A stretch of 13,761 nucleotides of DNA from an uncultured Planctomycetia bacterium (GTDB lineage Bacteria; Planctomycetota; UBA1135; GCA-002686595). The stretch lies in assembly GCA_937952135.1 (NCBI GenBank), contig CALFYL010000189.1, forward strand, positions 1 to 13,761. The letters run 5' to 3'. How positions within the stretch are numbered: position 1 is the first letter of the stretch; the number at the start of each line of letters is the position of its first letter. The translations under genes were made by a program, and so were the position numbers. The notes under the pieces were generated by a model. That model saw nothing but the letters and a program-made list of their open reading frames with translations, ran no database searches and was not told the DNA's origin. Below, in pieces: positions 7,804-13,761 of this stretch.

Positions 7804-7880
7804 CGAAGCGCCGTCTGCAACGCGGCGCTTCGTCGACTCGGCACGAGGGGTTTTTTTTCTTCATGCGGGTGCGCAAGAAG
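7804..7880 (+). promoter_or_regulatory. Structured leader of paralog B: two hairpins and a T8 tract
   Basis: A perfect 10-bp inverted repeat (7804-7813 with 7823-7832, loop 9 nt) is followed by a small CTCG/CGAG stem (7837-7847), three Gs and eight Ts (7851-7858). Directly after comes a third stem, 7859-7867 with 7872-7880, 8 pairs plus one A-A mismatch and loop GGTG. It ends 40 nt before the ATG. The order resembles an attenuator-type leader, but the T8 is 18 nt from the strong stem, so termination is uncertain. No known riboswitch class was recognised. Confidence 0.4.
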
Positions 7881-7907
7881 CAAGTGGCGGGGCCCGGATC
7901 CGCCTTC

Positions 7908-7913
7908 GAGGGG
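7908..7913 (+). promoter_or_regulatory. Ribosome binding site of paralog B
   Basis: GAGGGG lies 7 nt before the ATG at 7921. It supports that start even though the resulting protein has about 80 residues before its hydrophobic signal. Confidence 0.75.
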
Positions 7914-7920
7914 AAACAAC

Positions 7921-10599
7921 ATGTCCAGGCAGGAATCCGTGCGGGGACGCACGGCCGTGGCTTCGTCGCAGGGGCGAGGTCGCACGACGTTGGCGCGCAC
8001 GTTCAGCGTGTGCGGGACCGGATCGAGCGAAGGCGCATCGCAGCGGGCCGCATCGAATAGGTCCGCACCGAATAGGTCCGAAGCGAACGAGGGTGGCGCG
8101 CTCTCGACGGAACGCAGGCGCGGCCTGCTGGATTGGGCCGGCCGGCTTCGAACGGCCATCGCTCCGCGCGCGGCTCTTGCGCGCTTCACGCTCGCGGCCG
8201 CTGCGCTGGCCGCGCTGCTGACGCCGAATCTGCGCGCGCAGAACGTCGGCGAGACCGTTGCGGTGCTCGAGCTCGCGGCGCCCGTGGCGACGGAGTTCAC
8301 CCTGCGCGGCACCGTGCCGCTTCCGCCGGGAGTGTTCCCGCGCGCCGACGGCCGCTCGCCGTTCAAGGTGCGTGGCCACGATGGAATCCTGCGCCCGGCG
8401 CAGGTCGAGCACGTCAGCTCTTACCCGCTCGACTCGAACGGCTCGGACGTCGTCGAGGTGATCGCGCGCGTCAAGCGCTCGACCGCCATTGCGCCCGGCC
8501 AGTACATCCGTTTCGACGTCGTGTTCTCGCCGCACGTCGACACGCCGGTGCAGCTCACGCCGCGCGTGGCGGGCCTGCGCTCGATTCCGCGTTCGGTGTT
8601 GCTTCGCACGCGCGACGTCTACGGCAACATGTACCGCGCGGATCTGCGGCTCGGCGCCCTCGGACTCAAGGAGCTCAAGCAGGGCTCCTCGCTGCTGGAG
8701 GAGCGTTGCTACGACGTCTTGCGGCCGACACCGAATGCGAACATGCAGACCGCGTTGCCGCACTTGATGGGCGTGCACGCGTACTTCTCCTACCTGGCGA
8801 ACGAGGACGTCGTGCAGCTCGATCTGCGCGTCCACAACGCTGCGAGCGGCGCGGACCGCACGAGCGGAGCGGTGCTCGACGACGTCCAGAACGCGATGTA
8901 CTTCGACCAGCTCGAGCTGATCGTCCCCGAAGGGTGGAGCATCGTGCCCGACATCGGCGACCCCTCCTACGGCCCGCCGCGCATGCTCGCCGATCGGCGC
9001 ATGTCGCGGGCGGTGGTGAAGGTGACGGACGACGGCACGTTCCACGTGATGGGCCGGCAGTCGCAGTTCTTGCGGCGCGTCGCGATCGCGCGCGTGGGCG
9101 AGGAGGCGCGCGGAAAGGAGCTGGTCGAGGATCGTTACCTCGGCTTCTGCCGCTTCGGCACGAACGCGCAGGGCCACGAGCTCTGGTCGTGGTGGAACCC
9201 CGCCACGGCGCGCTACTTCCCGCAGCGGCATCGTCTCCCCGATCTGAGCTACATGGGCGACGTGTCGGGGCTGACGGTGACGCGCGGCAAGCTCAGCGCC
9301 GACTACGACCACATCGCCGACTTCTTCCTCTCGGGTGCGCCGAAGAACAACTACCCGATCTACTACCCGCGGCTGGGCTGGGCGCACCCCTGGGGTGTGG
9401 CCTACGGCGGCATGACGGGCGGAACCGAAGTGACGCTGTACGACGGGTTCGTGACGGCGTACGCGGCGTCGAACCCGGGGTACCGCTACATGAAGTTGCG
9501 GCACCGCATGTACACCGACCGCATGTGCGACGCGCTGTTCAACATGGACGGCGAGCCGACCCAGGTGACCGACTGGCTGGTGAACGGTGCGACGGGCGAA
9601 TTCCTGCCGGGCAACTTCTATCAGTTCCAGTTGAGCGGCACGGACATGCTCGGCTGGGGGCAGGCGCCGTCTCACCACATCAACTTCGCCCACTCCAACG
9701 GCTTGAAGCCGGCCTACGAGGACCAGTTGCTCGGCTTCAAGGCCATCGACCTGCAGCACCTCGTGCGCTACCTCAACTCGCCGAAGGCGATGGCGTGGCT
9801 GGCGAACGACTCGGTGGCGAAGGACGACCTGTTGATGCAGGCCGAGATCTCGCGCATGTCGTACCACCACACGCCGAACAACAGCTCCGGCGCAGCGCTG
9901 GGCTCGTCGATGCTCGGGGACCTCAACTTCGTTGCGGCGCACGCGGGCAAGGGCTTCTCGTTCGGGCGCGGCGAGGGTTGGATGATCGACGCGATGTGTG
10001 CGGCGTACTCGCTCGGCACGCCGAGCTGGCGCCAGGAGGCGCGCGACTGGTTCAACCGCATCACGGATCTGGTTTACGACGGCCGCGTGTCCTGCACGGG
10101 CATGATCCAAGCGGTGATCAACACCAAGATCCTGGAGGGCGATTTCCGTGCGCGTCAGTCGATCGAGCAAGCGATCGTCGAGAACGCGCTCTGGAGCATG
10201 CGCGAGTCGGTCTTTCGCGGTGTGGACTACACGCGCATGGGCATGCTGCGGCGCGTGATCGAGGACTCGGCCTACACGATGGTCGGTTTCCCGGGCTGGA
10301 GCGCGGCGGGCAACGGCCCGCACAACCACGTCGCGATCGGACCCTTGGATCTGAACCAGCCGCTGTTCTGCAACACGCTCCCGGAGGGCGGCACGACGGC
10401 GGGCGGCGTCGACAAGCACCAGACCTGGTCGACGCTGGCCTACGCGTACCAGCTCACGGGCGACACGCTGTTCTTGCAGCGGGCGATGCAGATGGCGGGA
10501 CCGCAGTTCACGACCTTCCAGGATTCCGTGCAACTCGGCTTTATGAACATCGAGAACCGCTGCGCCCTGATCGCGCTGCAGGACATTCAGTTCCCCTGA
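7921..10599 (+). CDS. Large exported protein, paralog B; possible carbohydrate-active (lyase-like) enzyme
   Basis: An 892-aa protein homologous over nearly its full length to the lipoprotein at 3836. The first 80 or so residues are Arg/Ser/Ala-rich and unlike paralog A. They contain a 5-residue repeat (about 43-57) and RRRGLL (65-70), then a hydrophobic stretch (about 83-103) ending LRAQ, where cleavage is likely. No lipobox Cys is present, so the mature protein is probably soluble. The N-terminal beta domain (about 108-210) has VPLPPGVFPRADGRSPFKV and YPLDSNGSDVVEV. Shared later blocks are WSWWNPATARYFPQ, RLGWAHPWG (484-492), YGGMTGGTE, GFSFGRGEGW (678-687) and RQSIEQAIVEN (745-755). Three cysteines (410, 725, 817) match those of paralog A and may form disulfides. 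The function is inferred only: a RIFT-barrel plus helical-toroid lyase-like enzyme of the PcRGLX/YetA type is my best guess. A structured leader precedes it. Confidence 0.85.
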   Translation: MSRQESVRGRTAVASSQGRGRTTLARTFSVCGTGSSEGASQRAASNRSAPNRSEANEGGALSTERRRGLLDWAGRLRTAIAPRAALARFTLAAAALAALLTPNLRAQNVGETVAVLELAAPVATEFTLRGTVPLPPGVFPRADGRSPFKVRGHDGILRPAQVEHVSSYPLDSNGSDVVEVIARVKRSTAIAPGQYIRFDVVFSPHVDTPVQLTPRVAGLRSIPRSVLLRTRDVYGNMYRADLRLGALGLKELKQGSSLLEERCYDVLRPTPNANMQTALPHLMGVHAYFSYLANEDVVQLDLRVHNAASGADRTSGAVLDDVQNAMYFDQLELIVPEGWSIVPDIGDPSYGPPRMLADRRMSRAVVKVTDDGTFHVMGRQSQFLRRVAIARVGEEARGKELVEDRYLGFCRFGTNAQGHELWSWWNPATARYFPQRHRLPDLSYMGDVSGLTVTRGKLSADYDHIADFFLSGAPKNNYPIYYPRLGWAHPWGVAYGGMTGGTEVTLYDGFVTAYAASNPGYRYMKLRHRMYTDRMCDALFNMDGEPTQVTDWLVNGATGEFLPGNFYQFQLSGTDMLGWGQAPSHHINFAHSNGLKPAYEDQLLGFKAIDLQHLVRYLNSPKAMAWLANDSVAKDDLLMQAEISRMSYHHTPNNSSGAALGSSMLGDLNFVAAHAGKGFSFGRGEGWMIDAMCAAYSLGTPSWRQEARDWFNRITDLVYDGRVSCTGMIQAVINTKILEGDFRARQSIEQAIVENALWSMRESVFRGVDYTRMGMLRRVIEDSAYTMVGFPGWSAAGNGPHNHVAIGPLDLNQPLFCNTLPEGGTTAGGVDKHQTWSTLAYAYQLTGDTLFLQRAMQMAGPQFTTFQDSVQLGFMNIENRCALIALQDIQFP
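8048..8092 (+). repeat. 15-bp tandem repeat inside the paralog B N-terminal extension
   Basis: Three 15-bp units lie head to tail: 8048-8062 and 8063-8077 differ at one base (CCGCATCGAATAGGT and CCGCACCGAATAGGT), and 8078-8092 is more diverged. They keep the frame and encode 5-residue repeats (AASNR, SAPNR, SEANE). This part is absent from paralog A, so it is likely a recent slippage expansion in a loosely constrained segment. Confidence 0.75.
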
Positions 10600-10656
10600 G
10601 GACGCTCGAGCGTCGGTGCGCGCCCGAAGTCGAGGCGCGCGAACCCAGCGAGAAAA

Positions 10657-10694
10657 AGGGCCCGCGCTCGCCGTCACAGGCGGGCGCGGGCCTT
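10657..10694. terminator. Strong bidirectional intrinsic terminator
   Basis: Arms 10657-10672 and 10679-10694 form a 16-bp stem (two G-T wobbles) around a 6-nt loop. On the minus strand it is followed by TTTTTCTCG, a good T-tract for ending the S41/ALDH transcript. On the plus strand CTTCTTCG follows, weaker but usable for paralog B. It lies in the convergent gap between the two genes. Confidence 0.8.
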
Positions 10695-10735
10695 CTTCGT
10701 GCTCGTCGATTTCGGAGCGTCGCGCGTGTCGCGGC

Positions 10736-12268
10736 TCAGCCGAACACGATGCCCTGCGCGAGCGGCAAGGCGTTCGAGTAGTTCACCGTGTTCGTCTGGC
10801 GGCGCATGTAGGCCTTCCAGGCGTCGCTGCCGGCTTCGCGGCCCCCGCCGGTCTCCTTCTCGCCGCCGAAGGCGCCGCCGATCTCGGCGCCGCTCGTTCC
10901 GATGTTGACGTTGGCGATGCCGCAGTCGGAGCCGGTCGGAGCGAGAAAGCGTTCCGCGCTGCGCACGTCGCGCGTGAAGATCGCCGACGACAGGCCTTGA
11001 GGCACTCCGTTCTGCAGTTCGATCGCGTGCTCGAGGTCGCGCACGCGGATCACGTAGAGGATGGGCGCGAAGGTCTCGTGCTGCACCACCGGCCACGAGT
11101 TCTCGGCGCGCACGATGGCCGGCCGCGCGAAGTTGCCGCCCGAGAGCTTTCCGGGGAGCCGCAGCACCTCGCCGCCGCACAACACCGTGCCGCCCGCTGC
11201 GCGCGCTTGCTCGAGCGCCTCCTGCATCGCCTGCACGGCGGCCGCGGTGATCAGCGGCCCGCAGAGCGTCGCGGGATCGATCGGGTCGCCGATGCGAACG
11301 CCCGCGTAGGCCTTGAGCAGGCGCCGCTCGACCTCATCTGCGACCTTGTCGTGAACCAGCACGCGCCGCGTCGTCGTGCAGCGCTGGCCCGCGGTGCCCA
11401 CCGAGCCGAACACGATCGCCGGCAGCGCGAGGTCGAGGTCCGCGTCGTCCATCACGACCAGCGCGTTGTTGCCGCCGAGCTCGAGGATCGTGCGCCCGAA
11501 GCGCCCCGCCACTTTGCTCGCCACGCCGCGGCCGACGGCGCTCGAGCCCGTGAACGAGACCAGCGGAACTCGCGCGTCTTCGAGCATCGGCGTCGCGACC
11601 TCGCCCACCGGACCGATCACGAGCGACGCCAAGGCGCCGAAGCCTTCGGCCTCGAGCACGGGCCGGATCACGTTCGTGAGGCCGATGGCGCACAGCGGAA
11701 CGTGCGCGGACGGCTTCCACACGCAGGAGTCGCCGCAGATGAACGCCAGCATCGAGTTCCAGGCCCACACCGCCATCGGGAAGTTGAAGGCCGTGATGAC
11801 CCCCACCACGCCGAGCGGATGCCACTGCTCGCGCATCGAGTGGCCGGGCCGCTCGGAGTGCATCGAGAGTCCGTAGAGCATGCGCGACTGACCGACGGCG
11901 AAATCCGCCATGTCGATCGCCTCCTGCACTTCGCCGAGGCCCTCCTGGAGGATCTTGCCCATCTCGAGCGAGATCAGGCGCCCGAGCGCGTCCTTCTTCG
12001 CGCGGATCGCGTCGCCCATCCGGCGCACTATCTCGCCGCGCTTGGGCGCCGGCACGAGCCGCCAGCGCAGGAACGCCTCGTGCGCCGCGGCGACGCAGGC
12101 CTCGTATTCCTTCGCGCTCGCCTGCGTGACGCGCGCGATGACCTCGCCGGTCGCGGGATTGGTGCTCTCGAGTGCAGCGCCGGTGCAGGCCAGCCAGCGC
12201 CCGTTGTACGCGCCGCTGTTCGTGCCCTCGATGCCCAGGTCTCTGAGGAAGTTGGTGTTCGTGCTCAT
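10736..12268 (-). CDS. ALDH7-family aldehyde dehydrogenase (AmaB/antiquitin-like)
   Basis: A 510-aa NAD(P)-dependent aldehyde dehydrogenase, complete and of normal family length. Catalytic and cofactor residues are visible: FNFPM (Asn162), VWKPSAH (Lys185), the Rossmann glycine loop FTGSSAVG (239-246), LELGGNN (Glu263, general base) and GQRCTTTRR (Cys297, nucleophile). The ending, with GGEKETGGGREAGSDAWKAY and QTNTVNYS, is typical of ALDH7 (alpha-aminoadipic semialdehyde or piperideine-6-carboxylate dehydrogenase, the lysine catabolic step). The substrate is therefore probably a semialdehyde of this kind, but no other lysine gene is in the window. There is no signal peptide; it is cytoplasmic. 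The ATG (MSTNTNFL) is the family-like start, though no good Shine-Dalgarno precedes it; the longer open frame upstream runs antisense-like through the S41 gene. It lies 56 nt downstream of the S41 gene, probably co-transcribed, and ends before the terminator at 10657. Confidence 0.93.
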   Translation of the reverse strand: MSTNTNFLRDLGIEGTNSGAYNGRWLACTGAALESTNPATGEVIARVTQASAKEYEACVAAAHEAFLRWRLVPAPKRGEIVRRMGDAIRAKKDALGRLISLEMGKILQEGLGEVQEAIDMADFAVGQSRMLYGLSMHSERPGHSMREQWHPLGVVGVITAFNFPMAVWAWNSMLAFICGDSCVWKPSAHVPLCAIGLTNVIRPVLEAEGFGALASLVIGPVGEVATPMLEDARVPLVSFTGSSAVGRGVASKVAGRFGRTILELGGNNALVVMDDADLDLALPAIVFGSVGTAGQRCTTTRRVLVHDKVADEVERRLLKAYAGVRIGDPIDPATLCGPLITAAAVQAMQEALEQARAAGGTVLCGGEVLRLPGKLSGGNFARPAIVRAENSWPVVQHETFAPILYVIRVRDLEHAIELQNGVPQGLSSAIFTRDVRSAERFLAPTGSDCGIANVNIGTSGAEIGGAFGGEKETGGGREAGSDAWKAYMRRQTNTVNYSNALPLAQGIVFG

Positions 12269-12293
12269 GGGGCGAACACGATACGCGCGGCGC

Positions 12294-12315
12294 GCGACGA
12301 CGGGAACGTCGTCGC
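12294..12315 (-). promoter_or_regulatory. Perfect 9-bp hairpin between S41 and ALDH genes
   Basis: Arms 12294-12302 and 12307-12315 pair without mismatch (GCGACGACG with CGTCGTCGC) around a 4-nt loop, within the 56-nt gap between the two cistrons and 25 nt before the ALDH ATG. No T-tract follows. It may set relative expression by RNA processing or partial termination. Confidence 0.45.
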
Positions 12316-12324
12316 CCCAATCGC

Positions 12325-13761
12325 TCAGCGCCGGCCCGCCGCGCGCTTGTTCTTGGGACTGGCGCGCAGACGCTCGAGCGCGGCCTCGAGCACCGGATCG
12401 CGCTCGAGCGTGAAGGCGTCGGAGGCGTTGGTGATCTCGATCTTCACGGGCACTCCGCGATCCTCGTACGGCTGTCCCGCCGCATCGCAGTCGTTCCACT
12501 GCGGGACCTTGACGGAGATCCCTCCGCCGACGTCGACGCGCTTGGGCGCGGCGGACGAGCCCGCCGTCCGATCCCCGAGCGTCGTGACTTGCGGGCACTG
12601 CACGAGCATCAGCGCGAGCTCGTCCCCCGAGCTCATGCAGCGCTGCCCGAAGAGCGCCACCACCGGCGCCTGGTAGCGCCAGGGACCGCGCGGCGCGACC
12701 GTGCGCGGCTGCTTCGCGCCGAGCTGCGTGCGCTTGGGGCCCGAGCGGAACTGCGACTGCGCGTAGACCTTGTCGGCGTCGATGAACCGGCCGGCGACCG
12801 AAGCCGCGACGTTCGTCGACCCGCCGCCGTTGAAGCGGATGTCGAGGATCAGCCCCCAGGTGTCGGCGAGCTCCTCGAGCGCCGCGTCGACGCGCTGCAC
12901 CACTTCGTCGCTGCCGACACCGTTCACTTGCAGGAAGCCGATTCCATCGTCGGTGCGCGCCCAGCGCACGTCGGACGCGCCGCGCAGCTCGCCGATCAGC
13001 TTTCCCGCCGCGTCCGGCACGCCGTTCTGTGGCCGGTAGCGCCAATAGAACGGCAGGCGCTCCTCGCCGCACTCGACCTGCGCGTGCAGGTCGCGCAGCG
13101 GCTCGACCGCGAGCGCGATCGCGGTCGCCGACTCCCACGTCGTCGTCGCGTTACGCGCCAGCGGCGCATAGCTCTTGCGCACCGCGTCCCAGTCGACTTC
13201 GGGGCGCAGTTGGAACTTCGCGTACTGACGATCGAAGGCCTCCCAGGCCGCCTCGAAGGCGCGCTCGGCGTCCTTGGAGGGCATCGCGATGGAAGCGGGA
13301 AGCTCCGAGCGCGTGAAGCGTGGGTCGAGCTCCAGCGCACCCTTCGCACCGTCGAGCTGGAAGACGCGCCGCGCGCCGCCCTCGAAGGTGCAGTCGAGCA
13401 CCAGCGAGCCCTTCGGCAGCGGCGTCGGGAACTGATCCCAGCGGTAGCCCGTCTCGGTGAGTTGGCGAGCCACCACGCGCCGCGCCGCGAGCAGTGGGCG
13501 CGCGTCGGGCGCCTTGCCGACCGTCTTGGGCGGGAACAGCTCGTCGAGCCGCTCGGGATGGAAACGCACGAGCACGTGCGTGAGCGCTGCGCCGTCGGGC
13601 GCGAGCGATCCGGACAACGCCGCGGGCGTTGCGGGCTCGACGTAGGCCCAGATCGCCGCCCCACCGCTCGCGCCGACGACCAGCGCGGCCGGTCCGCACT
13701 TCAGCGCGAGCTGCGAGCCGCGCTCGAACTCGAACGCGCTCAGCTTCCACACGTCCTGCGG
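12325..13761 (-). CDS. S41-family C-terminal-processing-like protease (N-terminus beyond window)
   Basis: At least 478 aa are visible. The frame is open to the window edge and begins in the middle of a beta-like domain (WKLSAFEFERGSQLAL), so the true start and any signal peptide are outside; the in-frame GTG at 13752 is not convincing. Counting from that GTG, the N-terminal accessory region covers about 1-150, a helical region with DLHAQVE (His223) follows, and the S41 core runs from about 265. LILDIRFNGGGS (301-312) is the conserved core strand and Gly-rich turn. QRCMSSGDELALM (370-382) carries the likely nucleophile Ser (374 or 375), and TLGDRTAGSS and the EDRGVPVKIEI ending are also S41-like. 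No PDZ domain is evident, which resembles the tricorn-core type. It probably cleaves exported or misfolded proteins. It leads into the ALDH7 gene 56 nt downstream. Confidence 0.87.
   Translation of the reverse strand, partial: PQDVWKLSAFEFERGSQLALKCGPAALVVGASGGAAIWAYVEPATPAALSGSLAPDGAALTHVLVRFHPERLDELFPPKTVGKAPDARPLLAARRVVARQLTETGYRWDQFPTPLPKGSLVLDCTFEGGARRVFQLDGAKGALELDPRFTRSELPASIAMPSKDAERAFEAAWEAFDRQYAKFQLRPEVDWDAVRKSYAPLARNATTTWESATAIALAVEPLRDLHAQVECGEERLPFYWRYRPQNGVPDAAGKLIGELRGASDVRWARTDDGIGFLQVNGVGSDEVVQRVDAALEELADTWGLILDIRFNGGGSTNVAASVAGRFIDADKVYAQSQFRSGPKRTQLGAKQPRTVAPRGPWRYQAPVVALFGQRCMSSGDELALMLVQCPQVTTLGDRTAGSSAAPKRVDVGGGISVKVPQWNDCDAAGQPYEDRGVPVKIEITNASDAFTLERDPVLEAALERLRASPKNKRAAGRR

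Larger units (their letters stand above)
7502..7920. other. Divergent intergenic region and leader of paralog B
   Basis: These 419 nt lie between the divergent SGNH-like gene and paralog B. The left part holds a 7-C run (7598-7604) but no promoter I can defend. The right part (7804-7880) contains stacked inverted repeats and a T8 run, listed separately. Small open frames here lack a ribosome binding site and recognisable protein features, so I see no gene. Confidence 0.6.

Noticed and set aside
8048..8092. CRISPR-like repeat array
   Set aside because: Units are 15 bp, directly tandem without spacers, and in frame inside a coding sequence.
7861..10677. Minus-strand open frame of 938 codons opposite paralog B
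   Set aside because: It mirrors the antisense frame of paralog A and has the same Arg-rich make-up; it is a shadow of the real gene.
12269..13138. In-frame upstream extension of the ALDH7 gene, doubling its length
   Set aside because: The extension overlaps the S41 gene in another frame and is Arg/Ala-rich, while the ATG at 12268 gives a normal ALDH7 N-terminus.

Overview
The window is very GC-rich DNA with dense coding, and long false reading frames run antisense to most real genes. Exported proteins are prominent: a Sec-exported thioredoxin-like protein, a lipoprotein with a lipobox, a signal-peptide protein, and an S41 protease whose signal peptide, if it has one, lies outside the window. 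This points to a Gram-negative bacterium. The style (TlpA/TPR redoxin, DUF4126 membrane protein, large exported paralogs, several genes without a clear Shine-Dalgarno) fits Planctomycetota or a similar high-GC lineage such as Myxococcota. That placement is an inference; there is no rRNA or marker gene here.

Layout, left to right. Positions 8-3480 hold three minus-strand genes, transcribed DUF4126 membrane protein, then M20-family metallopeptidase, then TlpA-like redoxin with TPR-like helices. A perfect 11-bp hairpin sits 1 nt before the peptidase ATG. A 355-nt divergent region follows. Positions 3836-10599 hold the most distinctive part: two large plus-strand paralogs (845 and 892 aa) flanking a minus-strand, membrane-anchored SGNH-like protein whose catalytic signature looks lost. 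The first paralog is a lipoprotein; the second has a Sec-like or possibly Tat-like signal behind a long N-terminal extension containing a 15-bp tandem repeat. The paralogs share strong motifs and three cysteines. Their shape (N-terminal beta domain, middle beta domain, helical C-terminal half) suggests a carbohydrate-active, lyase-like enzyme, but I could not assign the family firmly.

Positions 10736-13761 hold two minus-strand genes: an S41-family protease cut by the window edge, followed by an ALDH7-family aldehyde dehydrogenase. A perfect 9-bp hairpin lies in the 56-nt gap between them. Strong terminator hairpins lie in both convergent gaps (6374-6517 and 10600-10735).

Functionally, I infer a cell-envelope and scavenging theme: exported paralogs that may act on a polymer, an exported redoxin, proteases/peptidases and an aldehyde dehydrogenase. 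Nothing ties all the genes into one pathway. No tRNA, rRNA, CRISPR array, insertion sequence or phage gene was seen.
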